64,000 nucleotides of DNA, taken from the NCBI GenBank assembly GCA_963975155.1, contig CAXBFG010000011.1, positions 1 to 64,000 of the forward strand. The letters run 5' to 3'. Shown here in pieces: positions 34,726 through 43,122 of this stretch. The position numbers were made by a program, and so were the translations under genes. How positions within the stretch are numbered: the stretch's first letter is position 1; every line of letters starts with the position of its first letter. The notes under the pieces were generated by a model. The model was not told where the DNA came from. It saw only the letters and a list, made by a program, of their open reading frames with translations, and made no database searches. Source of the DNA: UBA5109 sp963975155. Lineage in GTDB: Bacteria > Pseudomonadota > Gammaproteobacteria > Pseudomonadales > Pseudohongiellaceae.

Positions 34726-36384
34726 TTATTTATTTTTGTACTCTGCCCAGTAATCTTTTACCAGGCCTTTCATTTCTTTTCGCATCAACATAATGCCTAA
34801 TAGGTTGGGTAGAGTCATAAGCACTACGGCAACAGCGGCAAAATTCCATACAACAGTCGTATCAGTGAACGCTGCAATAAAAAAGGCCAGACAGTAAACG
34901 ATTCTGTATGGCATGACTGCCTTAAATCCCAGCAGATAAATAATCGCTCTGTCACCATAATAAGACCAGGCAATTGCTGTCGAAAAAGCAAACAGAACCA
35001 GAGAGATTGTAACGATATACTGGCCACTATCACCAAAAAATCCGAAACCAAATGCTGTAGTTGTTAAGGCGGCAGAATGTATCAGTGAACGTCCATACAT
35101 ACTGATTTCCGGGTCCTGAATCCGCCCGTCAATAATTTCAACAGGCCCACTGTAAGGCTCCCCTGCACGTGAAAAAACAACATCTTCAGCAAATGAACGG
35201 GCATGTAATATGGTGAAATCAGGTTCAACAATACTGCCATTTTCACTAAGCTCAGTACCGGTATAAAAATTAACCGACCCCGTGCTGCCATGTAAAAGAT
35301 AATCTGCAATCAGTTCACGGTCTGCCTCACTTTCTTCAAGATAAATTCCATCCAGTATCAGCAGATCGGCGGTCTGAAATTCGTTGCCAAACTTTTCCGT
35401 CCAGGCACCTGAAGATAAAATAACCAGGCCTGTGATAGTACAGATAACCAGCGTATCTATGAACGGCTCCAGCAGAGAAACCATGCCCTCGGAAACATGC
35501 TCATCGGCTTTAGCAGAAGCATGTGCGATTGCCGCCGAGCCCTGCCCTGCTTCATTTGAAAACAAGCCTCTGCCAACACCGCGATTAAACGCAAAGGCAA
35601 AGGTTGCACCCAGAAAGCCTCCTGTCGCCGCCGAACCGGTAAAGGCATTACGGAAAATACTGAAAAAGGAAGGAATGATATTCTCATAATTCATCAGAAT
35701 GACCGCCAATGCACCAATCAGATATAAAGTTGCCATGGTCGGTACGATGGCGGCAGCCACATGAGCAATGCGTTTGATACCCCCGACAATGACCAGACCT
35801 AGCAAGACTGCGAGTACAGCCCCGGTAATCACAGGCGAAATTCCGAAACTTGACTCGACGCTACTGGCAATATTATTGATTTGCGGGAGATTCCCGGTAC
35901 CAAAAGAACAAATAACTGTCGCAATTGCGAAAAACATGGCCAGCCAGTGCATTTTCAGGCCGTATTCCATGTAATACATGGGGCCACCAGACATCGTGCC
36001 ATTATCCGCTTCTACTCGATATTTGTGTGACAGACTTACCTCTACCATTTTGGTTGCCATCCCCAGAAAGGCTGTCATCCACATCCAGAACAGTGCCGCA
36101 GGTCCCCCAATATAAATAGCCAGGCCAACACCGCCGATATTTCCTGTACCTATGGTTCCTGATAATGCAGTTGTCAGTGCCTGAAAATGGCTTGTGTCTC
36201 CAGGATCAGTCGATTTTTCATATTTCCCACGTAATACCGCCCAGGCATGCTTGAAAAATCGTAGTTGGGGGAAGCGCAGATAAACAGTAAAGAATAGGCC
36301 AACACCAAGTAATATAAACGGGAACCAGGCCGAGGACCCCAGATAAGAGTCAAGCAGCAACAGCAGAGAATTAAAATTTTCCAT
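34726..36384 (-). CDS. sodium/alanine symporter, AGCS family, with a periplasmic-side insert
   Basis: Cation-coupled uptake of alanine or glycine. About ten hydrophobic helices and the AGCS signature (TTALSGTIGTGNIGGVGLAI near residue 72; FNRGVGRGLFSNEAGQGSA near 269) are clear. Typical members have 440-490 residues; this one has about 552, because 90-100 hydrophilic residues (about 335-430 of the longer frame) are inserted between the helix LVICTITGLVILSSGAW and the helix beginning ALTTTAFGF. The insert is acidic and contains no motif I recognise. ATG 36384 is used in place of TTG 36390. Convergent with bamD (7-bp gap). Confidence 0.9.
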   Translation of the reverse strand: MENFNSLLLLLDSYLGSSAWFPFILLGVGLFFTVYLRFPQLRFFKHAWAVLRGKYEKSTDPGDTSHFQALTTALSGTIGTGNIGGVGLAIYIGGPAALFWMWMTAFLGMATKMVEVSLSHKYRVEADNGTMSGGPMYYMEYGLKMHWLAMFFAIATVICSFGTGNLPQINNIASSVESSFGISPVITGAVLAVLLGLVIVGGIKRIAHVAAAIVPTMATLYLIGALAVILMNYENIIPSFFSIFRNAFTGSAATGGFLGATFAFAFNRGVGRGLFSNEAGQGSAAIAHASAKADEHVSEGMVSLLEPFIDTLVICTITGLVILSSGAWTEKFGNEFQTADLLILDGIYLEESEADRELIADYLLHGSTGSVNFYTGTELSENGSIVEPDFTILHARSFAEDVVFSRAGEPYSGPVEIIDGRIQDPEISMYGRSLIHSAALTTTAFGFGFFGDSGQYIVTISLVLFAFSTAIAWSYYGDRAIIYLLGFKAVMPYRIVYCLAFFIAAFTDTTVVWNFAAVAVVLMTLPNLLGIMLMRKEMKGLVKDYWAEYKNK

Positions 36385-36446
36385 AAGCAAAGGATGGTAT
36401 AACTTCGTGTATTATTTAACAAATCTAAAACCAACAAAGTATCGAT

Positions 36447-37010
36447 ATGCAAAAGCAATTTGTAGCCGCCGGCGAATTATTGAATGCTGCCTTTGAATTA
36501 GCCCTGGTAATTCTGGCAAGTGAATTTAAACCTGACTTGATTATCGGCATCTGGCGGGGCGGTACGCCGGTTGCAATCGCTATCCAGGAAGTTCTGGAAT
36601 TTGCCGGGATACATTGTGATCATTGCGCTATACGAACTTCTTCTTACAGTTCAATAAGCCAGCGTAGTGAAGTCAAGGTGCAAGGACTCGAATACCTGAA
36701 CGGCCAGCAAAGACCCGGGCAATCGATCCTGCTGGTTGACGACGTATTTGATACTGGTCTGAGTCTGCAGCAGGTCATCAAGGAAACAGAAGATATATAC
36801 AGAGAAAACTTGCCAATTATTAAAATTGCCACTCCCTTTTACAAACCGAAGAATAATCAAACCGGACGAAAGCCGGACTATTATCTGTATGAAACCAGCA
36901 ATTGGCTGTTCTTCCCGCACGAACTCATAGGCTTGAGTGATGAGGAAATTCTTGCTCACAAAGCCGACCTGCAAACAAATCTGAAGCGCTTGCTGCTGGC
37001 CAGAACTTAG
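36447..37010 (+). CDS. phosphoribosyltransferase, hypoxanthine/xanthine-guanine type
   Basis: A 187-residue type I phosphoribosyltransferase. The PRPP-binding motif ILLVDDVFDTGLSL (near residue 94) and the PPi loop WRGGTPVAI (near 36) are present. Probably a purine salvage enzyme, but the base is not fixed by the sequence; the acidic pair DD in the PRPP motif is normal. Divergent from the AGCS symporter with a 62-bp gap and followed 109 bp later by an Anbu gene on the same strand. Confidence 0.85.
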   Translation: MQKQFVAAGELLNAAFELALVILASEFKPDLIIGIWRGGTPVAIAIQEVLEFAGIHCDHCAIRTSSYSSISQRSEVKVQGLEYLNGQQRPGQSILLVDDVFDTGLSLQQVIKETEDIYRENLPIIKIATPFYKPKNNQTGRKPDYYLYETSNWLFFPHELIGLSDEEILAHKADLQTNLKRLLLART

Positions 37011-37119
37011 CTTACTTTAAAACACTGATGAAATTTCCCTGACAGGCTGTCATGAGTCGGCTAGAATAGGTCTTTATCAAGCCTAGCTTGCCTATCAACT
37101 ACAATCAAAAAAATAAACT

Positions 37120-37878
37120 ATGACTTATTGCGTCGCAATTTCAGTAACTGCAGGCATCGTATTCTGTTCTGATTCAAGAACCAATGCCGGTGTCGATCAG
37201 GTCAGCACCTATAGCAAGATGTTTACCTTTAATGCCCTTCCGGATCGTAAACTGGTTCTTTTATCCGCAGGGAATCTGGCGACAAGCCAGTCAACATTAG
37301 CCAAGCTGCAGAGGGATATTCGCAGAAACGCTGAGATCAATATTAATACTGTCTCCACTATCGGTGAAGCCGCTGACTATATTGGAGGAGTATATCGGGG
37401 GCAATTAGAAAAGCATGGAGGTTCAGGTCCTGAGTTTGAGTCCAGCTTCCTGCTGGGCGGACAAATCCAGGGAAGTCAGCACCGCGTGGTTAAGATTTAT
37501 TCAGCCGGAAACCATATTACCAGTTCCAAGGATACGCCCTACCTGCAAATCGGAGAAAGCAAATATGGCACGCCAATACTGGATAGGATAATAAATCTGG
37601 ATACTTCCCTGGAAACTGCAGCACTTTGCGCTCTGGTATCCATGGACTCAACCATGCGTAGTAATCTGACGGTTGGACCACCGGTAGAAATACTGCTCTA
37701 CCCAACCGATAGTTATAACACCAGCAACTACAATCGTTTTGAAGAAGACAGTAAGTATCTTAGGGAATTGAAAAAGAACTGGGATCAAAAATTGAAAGAA
37801 GCGTTTAACCAGTTACCGCCTCTGGCATGGGCCTCCAGTTGGGAAAAAGTCGCCGATAATAATAAAGGCACTTTTTAG
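37120..37878 (+). CDS. Anbu-type proteasome homologue (copy 1)
   Basis: A 252-residue Ntn-hydrolase of the Anbu (ancestral beta subunit, BPH) family, related to HslV and 20S proteasome beta subunits. Met1 is followed by Thr2 (MTYCVAISV), which becomes the N-terminal nucleophile; Asp18 in CSDSRTNAG and Lys33 in YSKMF correspond to the other catalytic residues. The strongly conserved LQIGESKYGTPILDRII and SMDSTMRSNLTVGPP segments are typical of Anbu. It converges with genes for an alpha-E protein and an ATP-grasp enzyme, its usual partners. A second copy, roughly two-thirds identical by eye, is at 52277-53023. Substrates are unknown. Confidence 0.92.
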   Translation: MTYCVAISVTAGIVFCSDSRTNAGVDQVSTYSKMFTFNALPDRKLVLLSAGNLATSQSTLAKLQRDIRRNAEININTVSTIGEAADYIGGVYRGQLEKHGGSGPEFESSFLLGGQIQGSQHRVVKIYSAGNHITSSKDTPYLQIGESKYGTPILDRIINLDTSLETAALCALVSMDSTMRSNLTVGPPVEILLYPTDSYNTSNYNRFEEDSKYLRELKKNWDQKLKEAFNQLPPLAWASSWEKVADNNKGTF

Positions 37879-37921
37879 CTGTTGGCAGTTAGATTTATTA
37901 CGCGAATTTTCTGGCTGCAGA

Positions 37922-38890
37922 CTACACTGCTTCCGGAATTGCTGCAGGGCTAAACCAGACACGGCTGATTTCCTCATGGATATCAGCAATTGAAATCTGT
38001 AATTCATCTATAAATTCCAACAAGCCTTTTTCCAACAGGCTTGCCACATCAACTTCCCGGGTAATGCGTTTTACCCGATTTACTGCGCGCTTCACATCCT
38101 CATTGTTTGGCAGTCGTTCCAGATGCTCTATCAACGCTGCCAGACAGAATCCGATCGCTCGAGGAAATTCTTCGTCTTTTAACAAAAAAGGCACTACCAG
38201 ATTACCGCTGACACGGTTGTGGACCTGTTGCCTATAAGCCTGGAATGCTCCTAAACAACGTAATACATTCATCCAGACTATATTTTCATAAGGTTCAAGA
38301 AATACGCGCTGTTTGGTTTTGCCGGAAAAAGCTGGCAGGAGATTGATAGATCCCACATCGACAAGACGGCTGGTCATATCGGCACGCTCTAGTTTACGCC
38401 CCATTTCTATAAAGGCATAAGCCTCATTATGACTCATACTGCTAACAAACAGCCCTTCTATACGTTGCGAGTCAGCAATAATTTTTTCCAAAAGTGTATA
38501 GCGTGTAGAGCGGCCCAATCGGGGATTAATATTTTCTTTTACAGTGTAATAAAGGGCATTTACCTGTTCCCAGGTTTCTGAAGGAATTACCTCTCTGCTG
38601 GTACGGGCATTTTCACGGGCCATAACCAAACTGCTAAATATGGAAAAGGGATTATCTGTATGACCGAGTAGAAAGTTGACGACCTGTTTTTCATCAAAGC
38701 CTTCAAAATGTTTGGTATAACTTTCATGACTGCCACTGATGTCGATCAGTGTACTCCAGTCCAGACTAGTACCTCGGGGTAAATCAAATAACATGGCGGA
38801 ATATATTTTTAACAAACGCGCAGCATTTTCCACACGTTCCAGATAACGTCCTAACCAATAAACTCTTTCAGCGACACTCGATAACATCAT
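37922..38890 (-). CDS. alpha-E domain protein (DUF403)
   Basis: A 322-residue all-helical protein of the alpha-E family, starting MMLSSVAERVYWLGRYLERVENAARL, the family's hallmark N-terminus with conserved arginines and glutamates. These proteins always travel with circularly permuted ATP-grasp ligases and transglutaminase-like proteins, often with Anbu, and have been proposed in comparative-genomics work to serve a peptide synthesis or tagging system. Here it is 22 bp after the ATP-grasp gene, as a two-gene operon. No enzymatic motif can be seen in it. Confidence 0.9.
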   Translation of the reverse strand: MMLSSVAERVYWLGRYLERVENAARLLKIYSAMLFDLPRGTSLDWSTLIDISGSHESYTKHFEGFDEKQVVNFLLGHTDNPFSIFSSLVMARENARTSREVIPSETWEQVNALYYTVKENINPRLGRSTRYTLLEKIIADSQRIEGLFVSSMSHNEAYAFIEMGRKLERADMTSRLVDVGSINLLPAFSGKTKQRVFLEPYENIVWMNVLRCLGAFQAYRQQVHNRVSGNLVVPFLLKDEEFPRAIGFCLAALIEHLERLPNNEDVKRAVNRVKRITREVDVASLLEKGLLEFIDELQISIADIHEEISRVWFSPAAIPEAV

Positions 38891-38912
38891 TTATATTCTC
38901 ATGACCTTGAGC

Positions 38913-40352
38913 TTACTCCCGCACTATCCAGGTATCTTTACTGCCACCACCCTGAGAAGAATTAACCACGTATGAGCCTTTAACCATCGCCACGCGAGTC
39001 AAGCCCCCTGCAGTCACGTATGATTTACTTCCCTGCAAACAAAATGGACGTAAGTCAACATGCCTTGGTTCTACGGAGTTTTCACATAGGACCGGTAATG
39101 TCGATAGGGCAATTAAGGGTTGAGCCATAAACTCCCGCGGATTAGCCTTTATTTTACGGGCAAATTCATCACGTTGTTTCTTAGTTGCTTGCGGTCCAAT
39201 TAGCATACCGTAACCACCGGATTCATTTGCCGGTTTTACAACCAGCTTATCCAGATTCTGCAGGACATGTTGACACTGCTTTTTATTTGTACAAAGGAAG
39301 CTTGGTACATTTGGAATAATCGCATCTTCGCCCAGATAATATTTAATCATCGCAGGTACAAAAGTATAAATTACCTTATCATCCGCAACTCCGGCTCCTG
39401 GGGCATTGGCAAGTCCAACATTGCCCTTTAACCAGGCTCTCATCAAACCTGGTACTCCGAGAGCAGAATCTGGGTAGAATACTTCAGGATCGAGAAACTG
39501 ATCATCTATACGACGATAAATCACATCAACAGGCGCCAAGCCGGCAATTGTTTTCATAAAGACATGGTCATCTTCAACTACCAGATCACTTCCCTGCACC
39601 AGCTCACAACCCATCTGTTGAGCAAGAAAAGAGTGCTCAAAATAAGCTGAATTAAAAATTCCCGGTGTTAGCACTACGACTTCTGGATAATCTTTTGGTT
39701 CCGGAGAAATTGCAGCCAGTGTTTCAAAAAGCTGATTTGGATATTCTGTAATAGGCTGAATATCATAATTTTCAAATAATTCAGGAAACACCCGTTTAGT
39801 AACGGTTCTATTTTCCAACATGTAGGAAACGCCGGAGGGCACGCGTAAATTGTCTTCCAGTACATAAAATTTCCCGTCGTCATCCCTGATTAAATCTGTG
39901 CCACAAATATGCGCCCAAACATTGTGTAATGGTTTCATCCCAAGACACTCTTTACGGAAATTTTTAGATTTTTTTATCAGATCTTCTGGCAAAATTTTAT
40001 CTTTGAAAATTTTACCTTCGTTATAAACATCATGGATAAAACAATTAAGTGCCTGCTGTCTTTGTTTGAGACCATCACTGGTATGGTTCCATTCTTTTTC
40101 AGCAATAATGCGGGGAATAAGGTCAAAAGGCCACTGTCGATCTATATTGCCTGCTTCACTATAAACGGTAAAGGAAATGCCCATACTTTTGATTGCATGT
40201 TCAATGGCGGCTTTACGTTGTTTAAGTTCTTCCTGACTTAGGGAAGCGAGGTATTTGGTTAGAATGCGGGCAACTTTACGAGGATATCCGGGCGAGCTGA
40301 TTAATTCGTCATAGAATTCACCGGGGTCATATGCCTTCCAATCAATTGCCAT
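38913..40352 (-). CDS. circularly permuted type 2 ATP-grasp protein (DUF404/DUF407)
   Basis: A 479-residue member of the ATP-grasp family whose domain order is permuted. Recognisable segments are AYDPGEFYDELISSPG at the start, GTDLIRDDDGKFYVLEDNLRVPSGVSYMLENR (nucleotide/Mg site, near residues 150-180), GNVGLANAPGAGVADDK and VVKPANESGGYGM (near 370). Such enzymes are predicted to join a carboxylate to an amine using ATP, possibly a peptide or protein-linked amide. It is first in an operon with the alpha-E gene, next to Anbu. The 255 bp upstream of it (40353-40607) hold a small ATGGCA/TGCCAT hairpin near 40443-40460 and no gene. Confidence 0.9.
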   Translation of the reverse strand: MAIDWKAYDPGEFYDELISSPGYPRKVARILTKYLASLSQEELKQRKAAIEHAIKSMGISFTVYSEAGNIDRQWPFDLIPRIIAEKEWNHTSDGLKQRQQALNCFIHDVYNEGKIFKDKILPEDLIKKSKNFRKECLGMKPLHNVWAHICGTDLIRDDDGKFYVLEDNLRVPSGVSYMLENRTVTKRVFPELFENYDIQPITEYPNQLFETLAAISPEPKDYPEVVVLTPGIFNSAYFEHSFLAQQMGCELVQGSDLVVEDDHVFMKTIAGLAPVDVIYRRIDDQFLDPEVFYPDSALGVPGLMRAWLKGNVGLANAPGAGVADDKVIYTFVPAMIKYYLGEDAIIPNVPSFLCTNKKQCQHVLQNLDKLVVKPANESGGYGMLIGPQATKKQRDEFARKIKANPREFMAQPLIALSTLPVLCENSVEPRHVDLRPFCLQGSKSYVTAGGLTRVAMVKGSYVVNSSQGGGSKDTWIVRE

Positions 40353-40607
40353 AAATTATTACAAATACCTGAGAACAGTTAAATTAAAAAAGTGCAGAAG
40401 AACATAAGCCTGTTTTAAAACCTGAAGCTTATTTCCGGACTCATGGCACCATCATGCCATATAACATTTGATGGCGTCCAGCAAGATTCATGAAGCCATG
40501 CAGTATTAAGTCCACTGGCCTGGAAATAATACTGGCACTAGTCTTTCATACTCAAAACTAATGTGAAGCTCAAAAATTGTGAGACTTAGACAATAGGCTA
40601 TGACTCA

Positions 40608-41969
40608 TTAAGAGAACTCTATTGTATGGTAACGAAACACTTCTGTGCTTTCATCCCAGCCTTGTGGATCAAGCCCGGCTTTACGGCGTAATTCGTTAAC
40701 AAATATCTGCGGATCCGAAATTTTTTCCCATACCGATGGTAAAAAAGTTGAACTTTTTCCTTTCTCTTTAAGAATTAATCCATCGACATATGGTTGTAGT
40801 TGTGCGAGCAGTTCTGCCCTGCTGTTTACATTCATAGCCTGCGCTTCAGTCAGCACAGAAATATGAATCTCGATTTCCTGGAATTCCTGCAGAGTTAAAG
40901 GCTCGAATCGCGGATCACGGAAGGCTGCAGACTGTGCATTATGAATGATGTCTATGATCAATGGACGCTGTGCTGTCAGGCTACCAATACAGCCTCTAAG
41001 ATTGCCACCTTTATTAAGTGTCACAAAGCAGGCTTTATTTTCCAGTAGCAGTGGCGGGAAAAGTTTCAGATTTATTTCTATATTCTTGTTACCTGACAAG
41101 CTTTGCATTATCGCGTTACGTGCCATCTGCAACATATTCTGTCGATCTACCAGACTGTAGTCGGGCTGTTTTTTGACCAAATCACCCTTATTGATAACAT
41201 AAGCTCCGTAACCCACAACGCGATCTTTGGGGCCTGCTGTATCTCCGGAGTTTTTAAGTGCTATTTGCTCAATTTTCATTCCTTCTCTGGAAGCCATAAA
41301 TAAAAGTCCGTTCAGCGCCATATAACCACAGGCTTCCTTTCCGTTCAGATCATCCTGCAAAGCCAGAATTTTTTTTGATGTCGCTGCATCAAGGCCTTGC
41401 GCTTCGGCATACTCGTGATAGTGACTGAGGTCAGAGCTAATGACTATTAAGGTTTCAATGCCACCCCAGAGTTTTTCAAGTACTTCTGCTACTGCCTGTT
41501 TATCAGCATTACCAATAACCAGCGGAACTAAATCAAATGTCCCGAGAGTCCTTTGCAAGAAAGGGAGCTGCACTTCCAGACTATGCTCCAGAGCATGCGC
41601 CTGATCCAAAATAACAATTTTATTCATTGCCGCAAGAATTTTTATGCTTTCTACTGCCAAAGGTACTTCGCCAAGAGGGGTTGAAAAACTATCCGCAGAG
41701 CTCGCTGCAATGCCATGGAAAGCAAACTTGTGAGTTGGACCTAAAAGAATAACTCTGGTGATGTCCTGGCTACGATTGGCCAGTCTTCTATATACCGTAG
41801 CTGCAACGTATCCTGAGTAAATATATCCTGCGTGCGGGGCTATAATGACTTTTGGGCAGGGTTGGCTTAGTGAGTCTTCATCCAGCAAGGTATCTACCAC
41901 TTCGATCAATTGCTGTCGATCTTTGGGGTAAAATGTTCCTGCGACTGCGGGTGATCGAACCGTACTCAT
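40608..41969 (-). CDS. fused MEMO-like and AMMECR1-like protein (AmmeMemoRadiSam B+A)
   Basis: A 453-residue two-domain protein. Residues 1-262 are a MEMO-family domain (related to extradiol dioxygenases): RSPAVAGTFYP, IAPHAGYIYSGYVAA, EHSLEVQLPFL, VISSDLSHYH. After a short linker, residues 275-453 are an AMMECR1 domain with its invariant LRGCIGS (near residue 345) and DPRFEPL. In many bacteria and archaea these are separate genes beside a dedicated radical SAM gene, named the AmmeMemoRadiSam system, whose reaction is unknown. Here the two are one protein and the radical SAM gene is divergently adjacent, 44 bp away. Confidence 0.92.
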   Translation of the reverse strand: MSTVRSPAVAGTFYPKDRQQLIEVVDTLLDEDSLSQPCPKVIIAPHAGYIYSGYVAATVYRRLANRSQDITRVILLGPTHKFAFHGIAASSADSFSTPLGEVPLAVESIKILAAMNKIVILDQAHALEHSLEVQLPFLQRTLGTFDLVPLVIGNADKQAVAEVLEKLWGGIETLIVISSDLSHYHEYAEAQGLDAATSKKILALQDDLNGKEACGYMALNGLLFMASREGMKIEQIALKNSGDTAGPKDRVVGYGAYVINKGDLVKKQPDYSLVDRQNMLQMARNAIMQSLSGNKNIEINLKLFPPLLLENKACFVTLNKGGNLRGCIGSLTAQRPLIIDIIHNAQSAAFRDPRFEPLTLQEFQEIEIHISVLTEAQAMNVNSRAELLAQLQPYVDGLILKEKGKSSTFLPSVWEKISDPQIFVNELRRKAGLDPQGWDESTEVFRYHTIEFS

Positions 41970-42001
41970 GATAAAGCGCCATTAAATTCATTTGAAACTT
42001 G

Positions 42002-42007
42002 TATAAT
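42002..42007 (+). promoter_or_regulatory. perfect -10 box directly before the radical SAM start codon
   Basis: TATAAT at 42002-42007 ends six bases before the ATG at 42014. If used, transcription would start at or next to the A of the ATG and the mRNA would be leaderless. No good -35 is visible 16-18 bp upstream, so this is tentative. Confidence 0.35.
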
Positions 42008-42013
42008 CCTAGC

Positions 42014-43099
42014 ATGACGCTGACAACAGTAAAAACCAGGTACTGGCACAAAACTGCTGACAACAGGATTCAGTGCGATCTTTGTCCACGCGCCTGCAAA
42101 TTACGCAATGGTCAGCGCGGACTTTGCTTTGTCCGTGCCTGTGAAAATGATGAAATTGTCTTAACAACTTACGGACGCTCAAGCGGTTTCTGTATTGATC
42201 CGATTGAGAAGAAACCACTCAATCATTTTTACCCGGGCTCTCCAGTACTGTCTTTCGGCACGGCCGGTTGCAACCTTGCCTGTAAGTTTTGTCAAAACTG
42301 GGATATCAGTAAATCAAGGCAGATGGAATCGCTGGCCAGCTCTGCAACACCTGAACAATTAGCCCATGCTGCAGTTGAGCTTAATTGCCTGAGTATCGCC
42401 TACACCTACAATGACCCGGTCATTTTTCATGAATATGCTATTGATGTGTCCCAGGCAGCAAGAGAACTCGGAGTTAAGTCTGTTGCTGTCACAGCAGGTT
42501 ATATCTGTCCGGAACCACGCCGGGAATTTTTTGCCCATATGGATGCGGCCAATATCGATTTGAAAGCCTTTACAGAGAAATTTTATTATCAACTTTGCGG
42601 TGGCCGACTGTCGGATGTACTGGACACAATTCTGTACGTCAGACATGAAACCAATACCTGGCTTGAGCTAACCACCCTGATCATACCTGGCGAAAATGAC
42701 AGCGCCAAGGAAATAGAAGCCTTGGCAAACTGGATTCTCGAAAATCTGGGGCCGGATGTGCCTTTGCATTTAACCGCATTTCACCCTGATTTTCTTATGC
42801 GCAATAAAAGTCACACTAGCCCTCACTCACTGACACTATGCCGCGAGATAGCACTTAAATGTGGCATACATCATGTTTATACCGGAAACGTCAATGACGC
42901 CTTAGGAGGCTCTACTTATTGTTCGAATTGTAATGCACTGCTTATCAAGAGAAACCAGTATCAGCTTGATTATTGGTACCTAGATAATTCAGGAAGATGT
43001 AAGGAGTGTAAAACGAAATTACCAGGTCATTACTATGAACAACCTGGTAATTGGGGTGCTAAACGTCAATTAGTCAAACTCGGCACTAAAGCAATATAA
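42014..43099 (+). CDS. AmmeMemoRadiSam system radical SAM enzyme
   Basis: A 361-residue radical SAM protein. The iron-sulfur motif CNLACKFCQNW (CxxxCxxC, about residue 85) binds the 4Fe-4S cluster and SAM. It is preceded by a cysteine-rich N-terminal part (CDLCPRACKLRNGQRGLC) and followed by a C-terminal ribbon with YCSNCN and CKECK that may bind zinc or a second cluster. Resembles PflA/AmmeMemoRadiSam enzymes. An in-frame TTG at 41999 would add five residues but overlaps a TATAAT box; ATG 42014 is chosen. Divergent from its MEMO-AMMECR1 partner, so the two probably share a control region only 44 bp long. Confidence 0.92.
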   Translation: MTLTTVKTRYWHKTADNRIQCDLCPRACKLRNGQRGLCFVRACENDEIVLTTYGRSSGFCIDPIEKKPLNHFYPGSPVLSFGTAGCNLACKFCQNWDISKSRQMESLASSATPEQLAHAAVELNCLSIAYTYNDPVIFHEYAIDVSQAARELGVKSVAVTAGYICPEPRREFFAHMDAANIDLKAFTEKFYYQLCGGRLSDVLDTILYVRHETNTWLELTTLIIPGENDSAKEIEALANWILENLGPDVPLHLTAFHPDFLMRNKSHTSPHSLTLCREIALKCGIHHVYTGNVNDALGGSTYCSNCNALLIKRNQYQLDYWYLDNSGRCKECKTKLPGHYYEQPGNWGAKRQLVKLGTKAI

Positions 43100-43122
43100 G
43101 CCTTGGCTTAATCCGGGATTAA
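43097..43122. terminator. overlapping hairpins at the shared 3' end of convergent genes
   Basis: TAAGCC-TT-GGCTTA (43097-43110) and TTAATCC-G-GGATTAA (43108-43122) overlap by three bases and contain the stop codons of the radical SAM gene and of the ankyrin gene. The 19-bp gap between the convergent genes lies inside them. There is no U run; the hairpins could mark both mRNA ends. Confidence 0.45.
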
